In this document: piece by piece, positions 7,564-16,965 of the stretch
Numbering within the stretch: position 1 is the stretch's first letter
Layout: each line of letters begins with the position of its first letter
NCBI GenBank assembly: GCA_963696105.1
Contig: CAVOIP010000005.1
Location: forward strand, 496,001-560,000
From: CAVRTM01 sp963696105
GTDB lineage: Bacteria; Actinomycetota; Actinomycetes; Actinomycetales; Dermatophilaceae
Direction: 5' to 3'
DNA: 64,000 nucleotides
The notes under the pieces: generated by a model
Databases searched by the model: none
What the model saw: only the letters and a program-made list of their open reading frames with translations
What the model was told of the DNA's origin: nothing
Position numbers and translations under genes: made by a program

Positions 7564-8877
7564 ATGGCCCTTCCCCTTCCTCCCGTCCGCGCCCTCGCGC
7601 TGAGCCTCCTGCTCGGCGCGACGGGCGCGGTCGGCGTTCCGGGGGCGCCCGTGCAGGCCTCCCCCCTCCGGTCCGCCGGGTCCGCGCCCGCGACCGTTCC
7701 CGCGACCGCGCCGGCGCCGGTCGGCGGGGTGGAGCTGGCCCGCAAGGGGATCATCGTCAACCTGTCACCCGGGGTGCCGCCGCCACCGGCCGTCCCCGCC
7801 CGGTCCTGGGTGCTCGCCGACATGACGTCCGGCATGATCGTGGCGGCCCGCGCCCCGCACGCGCGGCTCCTGCCGGCGAGCACGCTGAAGACGCTCACCG
7901 CGCTCACGCTCATCCCCACGGTGGCTGCCGACCGCCGCATCGTCGCCACGGACGCCGACGTCCGGGCGGACGGGACCCGCGTGGGGATGCTCGCCGGCTC
8001 GTCGTACACCGCAGGGCAGCTGTTCCAGGGGCTGCTGATGGCCTCGGGCAACGACGCCGCCTACGCCCTGGCCCGGGTCGGTGGTGGCGCCGGCGGCGTC
8101 CCGCAGACGCTGCGCGCGATGAACGCCCGCGCCGCGCAGCTCGGCGCCTTCGACACCGTCGCGCGCGACCCTGCCGGGCTGGACCGGCCGGGGCAGAGCA
8201 GCAGCGCCTACGACCTCGCCCTCATCGGCAGGGCGGCGATGCAGCTGCCCGACCTGCGCCGCTACGTCACGACCAAGCACGTCTCGTTCCCCGGCGGGAC
8301 CGGCTCGGACGGCAAGGCCCGGCGGGCGTTCGTCATCAACAACCACAACCGGCTGCTCTACAACTACCCCGGCACCATCGGCATCAAGAACGGCTACACC
8401 GTCGCGGCGAAGCAGACCTTCATCGGCGCCGCGTCCCGCGGGGGCCACACCTACCTGTTCACCGAGATGGCCGGCACCAACGGCAGCTGGCGCCCGACGG
8501 CGGCCCTGCTGGACTGGGCCTTCGCCCACGGCACCCGCCTGGCCCCGGTGGGCCGGCTCGTGCAGCCGGGCAGCACCGCGCGGCCGTCCGCGCCGGGCGG
8601 CGCAGCTCTCGTCCAGCCGGCCCCCGCGGCCCCCCTCCCGGGGGCGACGCGGGCCCCCGACCCCGCCGCGGGCGGCGACGGCGGCGACCCCGCTGGGAGT
8701 GAGGCCCAGCGCGCCGTCGCGCTGCCGGCATCGGCGCAGTCCCCGGCGCCCCGGCCCTGGCGCAGCGGAGCCGGAATCGGCGCCGCGGCGCTGCTCGGGC
8801 TGCTGCTCGCCGGGAGACGGACTGTCGTGCGCCGGCGGCAGCAGACCCGCCGGCGCAAATCTCATCCTTTTGCTTGA
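7564..8877 (+). CDS. D-alanyl-D-alanine carboxypeptidase (S11 family)
   Basis: A secreted penicillin-binding-protein-type carboxypeptidase, 437 aa, that trims the terminal D-Ala from peptidoglycan stem peptides. A signal peptide covers residues 1-32. The S11 motifs are all present: catalytic Ser106 in STLK, SGN in MASGNDAA, and KNG (the KTG equivalent) in IGIKNGYT. A Pro/Ala-rich linker leads to a C-terminal hydrophobic segment (AALLGLLLAG) and an Arg/Lys-rich tail, so the enzyme is probably tethered to the membrane. The start is supported by a TACAGT box 8 nt upstream. It converges on the yihY gene. Confidence 0.9.
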   Translation: MALPLPPVRALALSLLLGATGAVGVPGAPVQASPLRSAGSAPATVPATAPAPVGGVELARKGIIVNLSPGVPPPPAVPARSWVLADMTSGMIVAARAPHARLLPASTLKTLTALTLIPTVAADRRIVATDADVRADGTRVGMLAGSSYTAGQLFQGLLMASGNDAAYALARVGGGAGGVPQTLRAMNARAAQLGAFDTVARDPAGLDRPGQSSSAYDLALIGRAAMQLPDLRRYVTTKHVSFPGGTGSDGKARRAFVINNHNRLLYNYPGTIGIKNGYTVAAKQTFIGAASRGGHTYLFTEMAGTNGSWRPTAALLDWAFAHGTRLAPVGRLVQPGSTARPSAPGGAALVQPAPAAPLPGATRAPDPAAGGDGGDPAGSEAQRAVALPASAQSPAPRPWRSGAGIGAAALLGLLLAGRRTVVRRRQQTRRRKSHPFA

Positions 8878-9019
8878 TCTGCCCCCTGTTCCCAGACAAC
8901 AGACTCGTCGTACGCAGCGACTCACCGACGCGAGACCGCGTCCCTTCCCGCTTGGATGACACACCCGCCCCGACGTACGCGCCCGACCGGTCCCCGGTCC
9001 CCGGGCACGTCGACGGCAC

Positions 9020-9036
9020 ACCCGGATGATCCGGGT
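9020..9036. repeat. 17-bp palindrome in convergent gap
   Basis: ACCCGGAT-G-ATCCGGGT is a perfect 8-bp inverted repeat around one central base. It sits in the 254-nt gap between the converging carboxypeptidase and yihY genes, where nothing else is recognisable. It could be a protein-binding site or a weak terminator element; its one-base loop makes an RNA hairpin unlikely. Confidence 0.4.
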
Positions 9037-9131
9037 CCACGGACGGTGGCGGCCCGGTCAGACCCCCTGCTCTCCGGGCCGTCACCTTGTGACGTGGTGG
9101 GTGCGCCGTCCTGCCTCGTGCCGGGGCCGGA

Positions 9132-10193
9132 TCAGCGGTCGCGCCGGAACACCCCTGCCACGCCACGCACCAGCGAGCCGACCGCCATCGCCCCCGTGGC
9201 GCCCAGCACCGCACCGGCGGCCAGCGTGGTGCGGTCGGCGGCCCGGGCGCCGAACGTCGGGAGCGAGTCCGGCCGGGCCACGGGGATCGGTGGCGTCGAG
9301 GGCCCGACCGGCACCCCGGCGGCCTCGTGGGCCGACCCGACGTCGTTGGCGGCCCAGGCGGCGGACAGCAGCGTGAGCCGGGCGATGAGGTTGAGCCAGA
9401 CCAGCAGCCCGACGACCAGCGCGATCGAGGCGAACAGCGGGTTGGACATCGTGCCGCTGACGAGGCGGGCGCCGAGCAGCTTCAGGACGGTGAAGCCCAC
9501 GCCGCCGAGCAGCGCCCCCTGCACCAGGTCCCGCGCCGGCAACGGCACGCCGGACAGGAAGCGCAGCAGCAGGATCATCAGGCCGGTGTCCGCCGCGACC
9601 CCGACGAGGATCCCGGCCAGCGTGACGACCCAGCCGTTGTCGCCGAGCCCCACGTGCCGGGCGACCCACCCGGCGGCACCCCCGATCGTGCTGGTGAGGA
9701 TGGCCGAGACGGCGACACCGAGGCCGATGGTCACGAGCACGCCGAGGTCGCGCAGCTTGGTGGTGATGATGTTGCCGGGTGCGCCCTCGACGCCGAAGAC
9801 GGCACGGATGCCGTCGCGCAGGGCCCCGATCCAGCCCAGCCCGGCCAGCACCAGCGCGCCGAGAGCGACCAGGCCCGTGACGGTCAGCGCGCCGGTGCCC
9901 GGCGCCTCCACCGGGATGATGCCGTTCGGGTGGCTCGCGTCCTTGACGAAGCCGGGGAGGTACTGCTGCAGGCTGTCCGAGACCGCCTGGAGCAGGTCGG
10001 GGCGGTTCTGCAGGACGAACCCGAAGACGGTGAAGGCCAGCGCGACGGCCGGGAAGATGGAGAAGAACGCGAAGTAGCTGATGCCCCCCGCGAGGACGTT
10101 GCCGCGGACGTCGCCGTAGCGCGTCCAGGCCCGCCACGGCCGGGTGCGCTGCAGGCGCGCGTACTGGCCCTTGCCGCTGTCGAGAAGGCTCAT
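9132..10193 (-). CDS. YihY/BrkB family inner-membrane protein
   Basis: A 353-aa polytopic membrane protein of the YihY/BrkB family. The N-terminus carries the family segment NVLAGGISYFAFFSIFPAVALAF, and about six hydrophobic helices follow. The C-terminal tail after residue 275 is hydrophilic, with a final Ala/Gly-rich hydrophobic stretch. The function of the family is not established; it was once proposed to be RNase BN, which proved wrong. Its ATG overlaps the TGA of the upstream 2H phosphoesterase gene (ATGA), so the two are translationally coupled in the operon trpS-2H-yihY. Confidence 0.88.
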   Translation of the reverse strand: MSLLDSGKGQYARLQRTRPWRAWTRYGDVRGNVLAGGISYFAFFSIFPAVALAFTVFGFVLQNRPDLLQAVSDSLQQYLPGFVKDASHPNGIIPVEAPGTGALTVTGLVALGALVLAGLGWIGALRDGIRAVFGVEGAPGNIITTKLRDLGVLVTIGLGVAVSAILTSTIGGAAGWVARHVGLGDNGWVVTLAGILVGVAADTGLMILLLRFLSGVPLPARDLVQGALLGGVGFTVLKLLGARLVSGTMSNPLFASIALVVGLLVWLNLIARLTLLSAAWAANDVGSAHEAAGVPVGPSTPPIPVARPDSLPTFGARAADRTTLAAGAVLGATGAMAVGSLVRGVAGVFRRDR

Positions 10194-10726
10194 CGGCGCA
10201 GGACGTCCTCGGGCTCGGGGCCGGCCTCGAACGCGAAGGCGTGCACAGCACGCCACACCCGGTCCGTGCCATGCTCGTAGAGGTGGAACTCCCGCACCTC
10301 GAAGGTGCAGGTGTAACCGGCCAGGTTCTCGAAGGCCCGGTCCATCGCGGCCTCGTCGACGTGGTGGGCGACGGTCACGTGCGGGTGGTAGTTGAAGGCC
10401 AGGTCGCGGTGCAGGGGGCCACCCCGGATGGCCCCCTCGAGCTGCTCGCACTCGGCGAGGCCGCCCGCCACCTGGACGAAGACCACCGGCGAGACCGGCC
10501 GGAAGGTGCCCGTGCCGCGCAGGGTCATCCGGAACGGCGTGGCCGCCTTGGCCACGGCCTCCAGGTGGGCCCGGACCTCCTCGAGGTCCTCCAGCGGCAC
10601 CTCGGTCGGCGGCAGCAGGGTGACGTGCGTCGGGATCGAGTCGGCCAGGGGGTCGCCGAAGGACGCCCGCCAGCGCTGCAGCTCATCGCCGTAGGGGGGC
10701 GGGATCGCGATCGAGACACCGATCAT
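10190..10726 (-). CDS. 2'-5' RNA ligase family protein (2H phosphoesterase)
   Basis: A 178-aa member of the 2H phosphoesterase superfamily, which acts on 2',3'-cyclic phosphates and 2'-5' linkages in RNA. Both signature HxT motifs are present: THVTLLPP near residue 35 and HPHVTVAHH near residue 117. The natural substrate is unknown for most bacterial members. It lies 17 nt after trpS and overlaps yihY by 4 nt, so it is made with a tRNA-charging enzyme and may process RNA ends. An in-frame GTG at 10732 is an alternative start. Confidence 0.85.
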   Translation of the reverse strand: MIGVSIAIPPPYGDELQRWRASFGDPLADSIPTHVTLLPPTEVPLEDLEEVRAHLEAVAKAATPFRMTLRGTGTFRPVSPVVFVQVAGGLAECEQLEGAIRGGPLHRDLAFNYHPHVTVAHHVDEAAMDRAFENLAGYTCTFEVREFHLYEHGTDRVWRAVHAFAFEAGPEPEDVLRR

Positions 10727-10743
10727 CGGCACGGCGGACCAGC

Positions 10744-11787
10744 CTAGCGCTGCGCGGGCAGGAAACCGACGCGGTCGTAGACGCGCGCCAGCGTCGCACC
10801 GGCCACGTCGCGGGCCCGCTCGGCGCCGTCGGCGAGGATCCGGTCGAGCTCGGCCGGGTCGTCCAGCAGCGCGAGGGTGCGGTCGCGGTACGGCGTGGCG
10901 GTCTCGACCACCACCTCGGCGACGTCCTTCTTCAGGTCGCCGTAGCCGCGGCCCTCGTAGTCGTTCTCGAGCTCGGCCACCGACCGGCCGGTGAGCGCGC
11001 TGTGGATGCGCAGCAGGTTGGAGACGCCGGGCTTCCGGGCCTCGTCGAAGCGGACCTCGCGGCCGGTGTCGGTGACCGCCGAGCGGATCCGCTTGGCGAT
11101 GACCTTGGGGTCCTCCAGCAGGTCGATCACCCCGCTCTGGCTGGGCGAGGACTTGCTCATCTTGGCCGTCGGTTCCTGCAGGTCGTGGATCTTCGCGCTC
11201 GCCTTGACGATGTGCGGCTCGGGCACGACGAACGTCGCGCCGTAGCGGCTGTTGAAGCGCTGGGCCAGGTCGCGGGTCAGCTCGAGGTGCTGGCGCTGGT
11301 CCTCCCCCACCGGCACCTGGTCGGCGTCGTACAGCAGGATGTCGGCGGCCATGAGGACCGGGTAGGTGAACAGCCCCACGGTGGTCCCCTCGGCGCCGTG
11401 GCGACCGGACTTGTCCTTGAACTGCGTCATCCGCCCGGCCTCGCCGAAGCCGGTGATGCACGACAGCACCCACGCCAGCTGGGCGTGCTCGGCCACGTGA
11501 CTCTGCACGAAGACCGAGGACCGCTTGGGGTCCACGCCGCCGGCGAGGTACTGCGCGGCGGTCCGCCGGGTCCGTTCGCGCAGGCGCGCCGGCTCCACCT
11601 CGACGGTGATCGCGTGCAGGTCGACGACGCAGTAGAAGGCGTCGTGCGTCTCCTGCAGCCCGACCCAGTTCACCAGCGCGCCGAGGTAGTTGCCCAGGTG
11701 CAGCGAGTCGTGAGTGGGCTGCATGCCCGAGAGGATGCGCGGCTTGCGGGCGGATTGAGAGGTTTCATGCGCGGGCATGCGCGCCAT
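10744..11787 (-). CDS. trpS: Tryptophanyl-tRNA synthetase
   Basis: Class Ic aminoacyl-tRNA synthetase that charges tRNA-Trp with tryptophan; 347 aa. The HIGH-type motif appears as DSLHLGNYLGAL after SGMQPTH, and the second catalytic motif is KMSKS near residue 210. The first residues, before RKPRILSGMQ, are variable, and an ATG at 11778 could equally be the start because a CACAAT box lies 7 nt before it. It is the first gene of the trpS-2H-yihY run and diverges from deoR. Confidence 0.95.
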   Translation of the reverse strand: MARMPAHETSQSARKPRILSGMQPTHDSLHLGNYLGALVNWVGLQETHDAFYCVVDLHAITVEVEPARLRERTRRTAAQYLAGGVDPKRSSVFVQSHVAEHAQLAWVLSCITGFGEAGRMTQFKDKSGRHGAEGTTVGLFTYPVLMAADILLYDADQVPVGEDQRQHLELTRDLAQRFNSRYGATFVVPEPHIVKASAKIHDLQEPTAKMSKSSPSQSGVIDLLEDPKVIAKRIRSAVTDTGREVRFDEARKPGVSNLLRIHSALTGRSVAELENDYEGRGYGDLKKDVAEVVVETATPYRDRTLALLDDPAELDRILADGAERARDVAGATLARVYDRVGFLPAQR

Positions 11788-11876
11788 TGTGTCAGGTCAC
11801 CCCCGGGCTGGTGCCCCGGGCGCCCGCTCTGCTCGTCGGCCCGCCGCTGCCCGTGCCGGCGTGCCCGCCCCGATGA

Positions 11877-11896
11877 AATATGTTTGAATATGTTCG
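11877..11896 (+). promoter_or_regulatory. Tandem AT-rich decamers: candidate DeoR operator
   Basis: Two directly adjacent 10-bp repeats, AATATGTTTG and AATATGTTCG (9 of 10 bases alike), stand out as the most AT-rich stretch in the gap between trpS and deoR. They lie 48-67 nt before the deoR GTG and are exactly one helical turn apart. DeoR-family repressors often bind tandem repeats and control their own operon, so this is the likely operator of deoR-galT-galK. It may also overlap the promoter. Confidence 0.6.
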
Positions 11897-11943
11897 GTCG
11901 GGGGCTGCGATCTGTTGCCACCGGCCCATCGAGGGGAGATTCC

Positions 11944-12840
11944 GTGCTCGCACGTCAACGGCAGGAACGGATCCTGCACGAGGTCGACCGCCATGGTGGC
12001 TCACGCGTGTCCGAGCTCGTGGAGATCCTCGGCGTCTCGGACATGACCGTACGCCGTGACATCGAGGTGCTCGCCGAGAAGGGGCTGGTGCGCAAGGTCC
12101 ACGGCGGCGCGACCTCCGTCGGGGGTCGCAGCGCGGACGAGCCCGGCTTCCAGGTCAAGTCCGAGATGAACCCGGTGGAGAAGTCGGCGATCGCCCGCAC
12201 CGCGGCGGCGATGATCGACCCCGGCGCCTCGATCGCCATCTCGGCGGGCACGACGGCCTACGCGGTGGCCCACGAGCTGCGCAACGTCGCCGACCTGACC
12301 GTCGTCACCAACTCCCCGCGCGTGGCCGAGCTGCTGCACGACCCCTCGCGCGACGACCTGACCGTGATCCTCACCGGCGGGGTCCGCACCCCGTCGGACG
12401 CCCTCGCCGGACCGGTCGCGGTCGCGGCGCTGCGCACCCTGCACGTCGACACCCTCGTCCTCGGCGTCCACGGCATCGACGAGCGGGCCGGCCTGACCAC
12501 CCCCAACCTCGTCGAGGCCGAGACCAACCGGGCGCTGATCGCGGCGGCGCGCCGGGTGCTCGTGGTCGCCGACCACAGCAAGTGGGGCATCGTCGGCCTC
12601 TCGACCATCGCCACCCTCGACCAGGTGGACGTCCTGGTCACCGACGCGGACCTCGACGCCGCGGCACGGCACACGGTCAGCCAGCAGGTCGGCCAGCTCG
12701 TCATCGCGCCCGCCCCGGCGGCACCGGCCGAGGCCGTGCCGCCGACCTCCGCCGCGGACACCCCCTCCGGGCACGGCGCCTCCCGACAGGGCCCCACCCG
12801 GCACGCCCATCCCGCAGCGGCCGCACCGGCCCGGACCTGA
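11944..12840 (+). CDS. DeoR/GlpR-family transcriptional regulator
   Basis: A 298-aa sugar-responsive regulator. The N-terminal DeoR helix-turn-helix covers about residues 1-57 (ERILHEVDRHGGSRVSELVE, then DMTVRRDIEVL with the family RRD signature). The C-terminal sensor domain contains ISAGTTAYAVA and VTNSPRVAELL, typical of the phosphosugar-binding DeoRC fold. The last 50 or so residues are a Pro/Ala-rich tail not needed for the fold. GGGGAG 7-8 nt before the GTG is the ribosome site. As first gene of a gal operon it is probably the local repressor, induced by a galactose-pathway sugar phosphate. Confidence 0.88.
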   Translation: MLARQRQERILHEVDRHGGSRVSELVEILGVSDMTVRRDIEVLAEKGLVRKVHGGATSVGGRSADEPGFQVKSEMNPVEKSAIARTAAAMIDPGASIAISAGTTAYAVAHELRNVADLTVVTNSPRVAELLHDPSRDDLTVILTGGVRTPSDALAGPVAVAALRTLHVDTLVLGVHGIDERAGLTTPNLVEAETNRALIAAARRVLVVADHSKWGIVGLSTIATLDQVDVLVTDADLDAAARHTVSQQVGQLVIAPAPAAPAEAVPPTSAADTPSGHGASRQGPTRHAHPAAAAPART

Positions 12841-12848
12841 GGAACTGC

Positions 12849-13987
12849 ATGACCACCACGCCAACCGCCCGCCTGCGGCGGACGTCGACGACCCTGGCCG
12901 ACGGCCGCGAGCTGATCTACTTCGACGACACCGAGCCCTGGCTGTCCGGCGCAGCGACCCGCGACGCCGTCGACCACCGGCCGCTCGGCGAGCGCGCCGC
13001 CGCCGGCACGATGCGGCTGGACCCGCTGACCGGCGACTGGGTGGCCATCGCGGGACACCGGCTCAACCGCACCTTCCTGCCGCCGGCGGACGAGTGCCCG
13101 CTGTGCCCCACCGGCCGCGGCACCGTGCCCTCGGAGATCCCGGCGGGCGACTACGACGTCGTGGTCTTCGAGAACCGCTTTCCGTCGTTCTCGTCCCAGG
13201 CCGGGACCGCGGCCGCGACCGGCGATCCCCTGCTGATCGAACGGCCGGCCCACGGCCGGTGCGAGGTCGTCTGCTTCACCAGCGACCACGGCGCGGCGTT
13301 CTCCTCGCTGAGCCCCTCCCGGGCACGCACCGTGATCGACGCGTGGGCGGACCGCACCGCCGCGCTGTCGGCGGTCGAGGAGGTGGAGCAGGTCTTCTGC
13401 TTCGAGAACCGCGGCCAGGAGATCGGGGTGACCCTGCACCACCCGCACGGGCAGATCTACGCCTACCCGTACGTCGCGCCGCGCACCCGCCAGCTGCTGA
13501 CGCAGGCGCGGGCCCACCACGAGCGCACCGGCCGGCTGCTCGGCGCCGACATCCTGGAGTCCGAGCGCCGCGACGGGTCGCGGGTGGTCCTCTCCGGGCG
13601 CCACTGGACCGCCTACGTCCCGTACGCCGCCCGCTGGCCGGTCGAGGTCCACCTCGCGCCGCACCGTGACGTGCCGGACCTGGTCGCCCTCGAGGACGCC
13701 GAGCGCGACGAGCTGGCCGAGGTCTACCTGGACCTGCTGCAGCGGCTCGACCGCTACTACGTCGACGCGGCCGGCGCGCCGATCGCGCTGCCCTACATCG
13801 CCGGCTGGCACCAGGCGCCGGTGCGCGAGGGCCGCGACGTCTCACGGCTGCACCTGCAGGTCATGTCGGTGCTGCGCGCGCCGGGCAAGCTGAAGTACCT
13901 CGCCGGCTCCGAGTCCGGCGTCGGTGGATGGGTCAACGACGTACCGCCGGAGCGGGTGGCCGCGCGGCTGCGGGAGGTGGGCACCCG

Positions 13988-13991
<4 letters not shown>
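12849..13991 (+). CDS. galT: Galactose-1-phosphate uridylyltransferase
   Basis: Leloir-pathway enzyme that swaps UMP between UDP-glucose and galactose-1-phosphate; 380 aa. The active-site motif is HHPHGQIYAYPY near residue 200, with the nucleophilic histidine in HPHGQ. ECPLCP near residue 80 resembles the first metal/Cys segment of the family, and FENRFPSF is also diagnostic. The ATG lies 8 nt after the deoR stop; the 3' end overlaps galK by 4 nt (ATGA). No galE follows, so UDP-galactose must be epimerised by an enzyme encoded elsewhere. Confidence 0.95.
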
Positions 13992-15151
<1,160 letters not shown>

Positions 15152-15209
15152 GCCACCCGGTTCCGCGGGCGCGCCGTGGTTCGGCCGCGTGTCAGCCGGT
15201 CGGTGCGGG

Positions 15210-16010
15210 TCAGCGCGCGGGGTCGAGCTCGTCCACGAGGGGGACGAGGTCGGCCACCGAGTCCACGACCCGGGTCGGGCGGAAGGGGAACCGGTCGACC
15301 TGGGCGGCCTGTGTCGAGCCGGTGAGGACCAGGATCGTGCGCAGGCCGGCCTCCAGCCCGCTGATGATGTCGGTGTCCATCCGGTCGCCGATCATCACGG
15401 TGCTCTCGGAGTGGGCGTCCATGCGGTTGAGCGCGCTGCGCATCATCAGGGGGTTGGGCTTGCCGATGAAGTACGGCTCGACGCCGGTGGCGCGGGTGAT
15501 GAGCGCGGCGACCGACCCCGTCGCGGGGAGCGGGCCCTCGGCGGACGGCCCGGTGGGGTCGGGGTTCGTCGCGATGAACCGCGAGCCGTCCCCCACCAGC
15601 CGGATCGCCCGGGTGATCCCCTCGAACGAGTAGGTGCGCGTCTCCCCCAGCACGACGTAGTCCGGTGCCCGGTCGGTCAGCACGTAGCCGACGTCGTGCA
15701 GCGCCGTCGTCAGCCCCGCCTCGCCGATCACGTACGCACTGCCGCCCTGGCGCTGGCCGTCCAGGAACTGCGCCGTGGCCAGTGCGGACGTCCAGATCGA
15801 GGACTCGGGGATGTCGATGCCGCTGGTCAGCAGCCGGGCCCGCAGGTCCCTCGGCGTGAAGATGGAGTTGTTGGTCAGCACCAGGAAGCGGCGCTCGGTC
15901 TCGATCAGGCGGCGGATGAAGTCGCTGGCCCCGGGGATGGCGCGCTCCTCGTGCACGAGCACACCGTCCATGTCGGTGAGCCAGCAGTCGACCGGCTTGG
16001 TGTCCGTCAT
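15210..16010 (-). CDS. HAD-family phosphatase (NagD-like, class IIA)
   Basis: A 266-aa HAD superfamily hydrolase of the NagD/4-nitrophenylphosphatase branch. Motif I is WLTDMDGVLVHEE with both aspartates, motif II is LVLTNNS, and motif IV is MIGDRMDTDI near the C-terminus; the class IIA cap lies between them. Such enzymes dephosphorylate sugar or nucleotide phosphates, but the exact substrate cannot be read. It is transcribed towards galK on the opposite strand, so a shared role with galactose use is possible but unproven. Confidence 0.87.
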   Translation of the reverse strand: MTDTKPVDCWLTDMDGVLVHEERAIPGASDFIRRLIETERRFLVLTNNSIFTPRDLRARLLTSGIDIPESSIWTSALATAQFLDGQRQGGSAYVIGEAGLTTALHDVGYVLTDRAPDYVVLGETRTYSFEGITRAIRLVGDGSRFIATNPDPTGPSAEGPLPATGSVAALITRATGVEPYFIGKPNPLMMRSALNRMDAHSESTVMIGDRMDTDIISGLEAGLRTILVLTGSTQAAQVDRFPFRPTRVVDSVADLVPLVDELDPAR

Positions 16011-16054
16011 GGGCCCAGTGTGTCGGCTGCCGGCCGGGGCCGCCCGACCGGCCG

Positions 16055-16855
16055 TCAGGCCAGGTCGTAGTCGGCGACGACCGCCGCGTGGTCACTCCAG
16101 CGCTCGGCGTACGTCGCGGCCCGGCCGACCCACGTCCCGGACAGCCGGCGGCCCAGCGCGCCGGACGCCAGCTGGTAGTCGATCCGCCACCCGGTGTCGT
16201 TGTCGAAGGCCTTGCCGCGCCAGGACCACCACGTGTAGGGGCCGTCCACCTCGCCGGCAGCCCGGCGGGAGACGTCCACCCACTCGTCGTCGAGCCAGCG
16301 GTCGAGGTAGGCCTGCTCCTCGGGCAGGAACCCGGCCTTGCCGAGGTTGCCCTTCCAGTTGCGCAGGTCGGCGCGGGTGTGGGCGATGTTCAGGTCCCCG
16401 GCCACCAGGACGGCACGGCCTCCGTCGGCCAGCTCCTTCATCCGCATGGTCATCGCGTCCAGGAAGCGGTACTTGTCCTCCTGCCGCGGGGTCTGCGCCT
16501 CCCCGGTGTGGACGTAGACCGAGACCACCGTCACCGGGCCTGTCGGCAGGTCGAGCTCGGCCTCGACCCACCGTCCCGCGGTGACGTCGGCCTCCTCCTC
16601 CAGCTCGCACCGGACGCGTCGGTGCGGGGCGCGGGACAGCACCGCGACGCCGGCACGCCCCGCGGTGCCACAGGGTGCGTGGGCGACGTGCCAGCCGGCA
16701 AGGCCGGCGTCCGCGAGGCCCTGGGTCAGCTGGGCGTCACTCGCCCGGACCTCCTGCAGGCACATCACATCCGGCTTCGCGTCCATGAGCCAGGACAGGC
16801 CTCCTCGACGGGCGGCGGCCCGGATTCCGTTGACGTTGGCGGAGATGACGCGCAT
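16055..16855 (-). CDS. xth: Exodeoxyribonuclease III (AP endonuclease, Xth family)
   Basis: Mg-dependent exonuclease/AP endonuclease of base-excision repair, 266 aa. It has the ExoIII landmarks in order: ISANVNGIR at the N-terminus, CLQEVRA with the metal-binding glutamate, VSVYVHTGE, GDLNIAHT, TGWRIDYQL and the C-terminal WSDHAAV with the catalytic Asp-His pair. The frame stays open to a GTG at 16882, but the ATG at about 16855 gives the family-typical MRVISANVNG start with GGAG upstream. It diverges from the CDF transporter gene. Confidence 0.93.
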   Translation of the reverse strand: MRVISANVNGIRAAARRGGLSWLMDAKPDVMCLQEVRASDAQLTQGLADAGLAGWHVAHAPCGTAGRAGVAVLSRAPHRRVRCELEEEADVTAGRWVEAELDLPTGPVTVVSVYVHTGEAQTPRQEDKYRFLDAMTMRMKELADGGRAVLVAGDLNIAHTRADLRNWKGNLGKAGFLPEEQAYLDRWLDDEWVDVSRRAAGEVDGPYTWWSWRGKAFDNDTGWRIDYQLASGALGRRLSGTWVGRAATYAERWSDHAAVVADYDLA

Positions 16856-16891
16856 CCGGTCATTCTCCCCGTCGTACCGCACGGGCCGCGG

Positions 16892-16941
16892 CCCGGGTCG
16901 ACGGGCGGCGGTGCCTGTCCCGGGTCGACAGGCGGCGGTGC
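16892..16941. repeat. 23-bp direct repeat between xth and CDF gene
   Basis: CCCGGGTCGAC-G/A-GGCGGCGGTGC occurs twice (16892-16914 and 16919-16941), with one mismatch in 23 bases and a 4-nt spacer. It lies in the divergent promoter region directly upstream of the CDF gene -10 box. It may be a recent slip duplication or a doubled binding site. Confidence 0.6.
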
Positions 16942-16952
16942 GGCACCCGGTC

Positions 16953-16958
16953 TATCGT
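16953..16958 (+). promoter_or_regulatory. Predicted -10 box of CDF transporter gene (leaderless)
   Basis: TATCGT ends 7 nt before the ATG at 16966, and no ribosome site lies between them. Confidence 0.5.
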
Positions 16959-16965
16959 CGGCCCC

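Noticed and set aside
8956..10077. 373-codon plus-strand frame opposite yihY
   Set aside because: Antisense to a clear membrane-protein gene; Thr/Pro/Arg-rich and typical of shadow frames.
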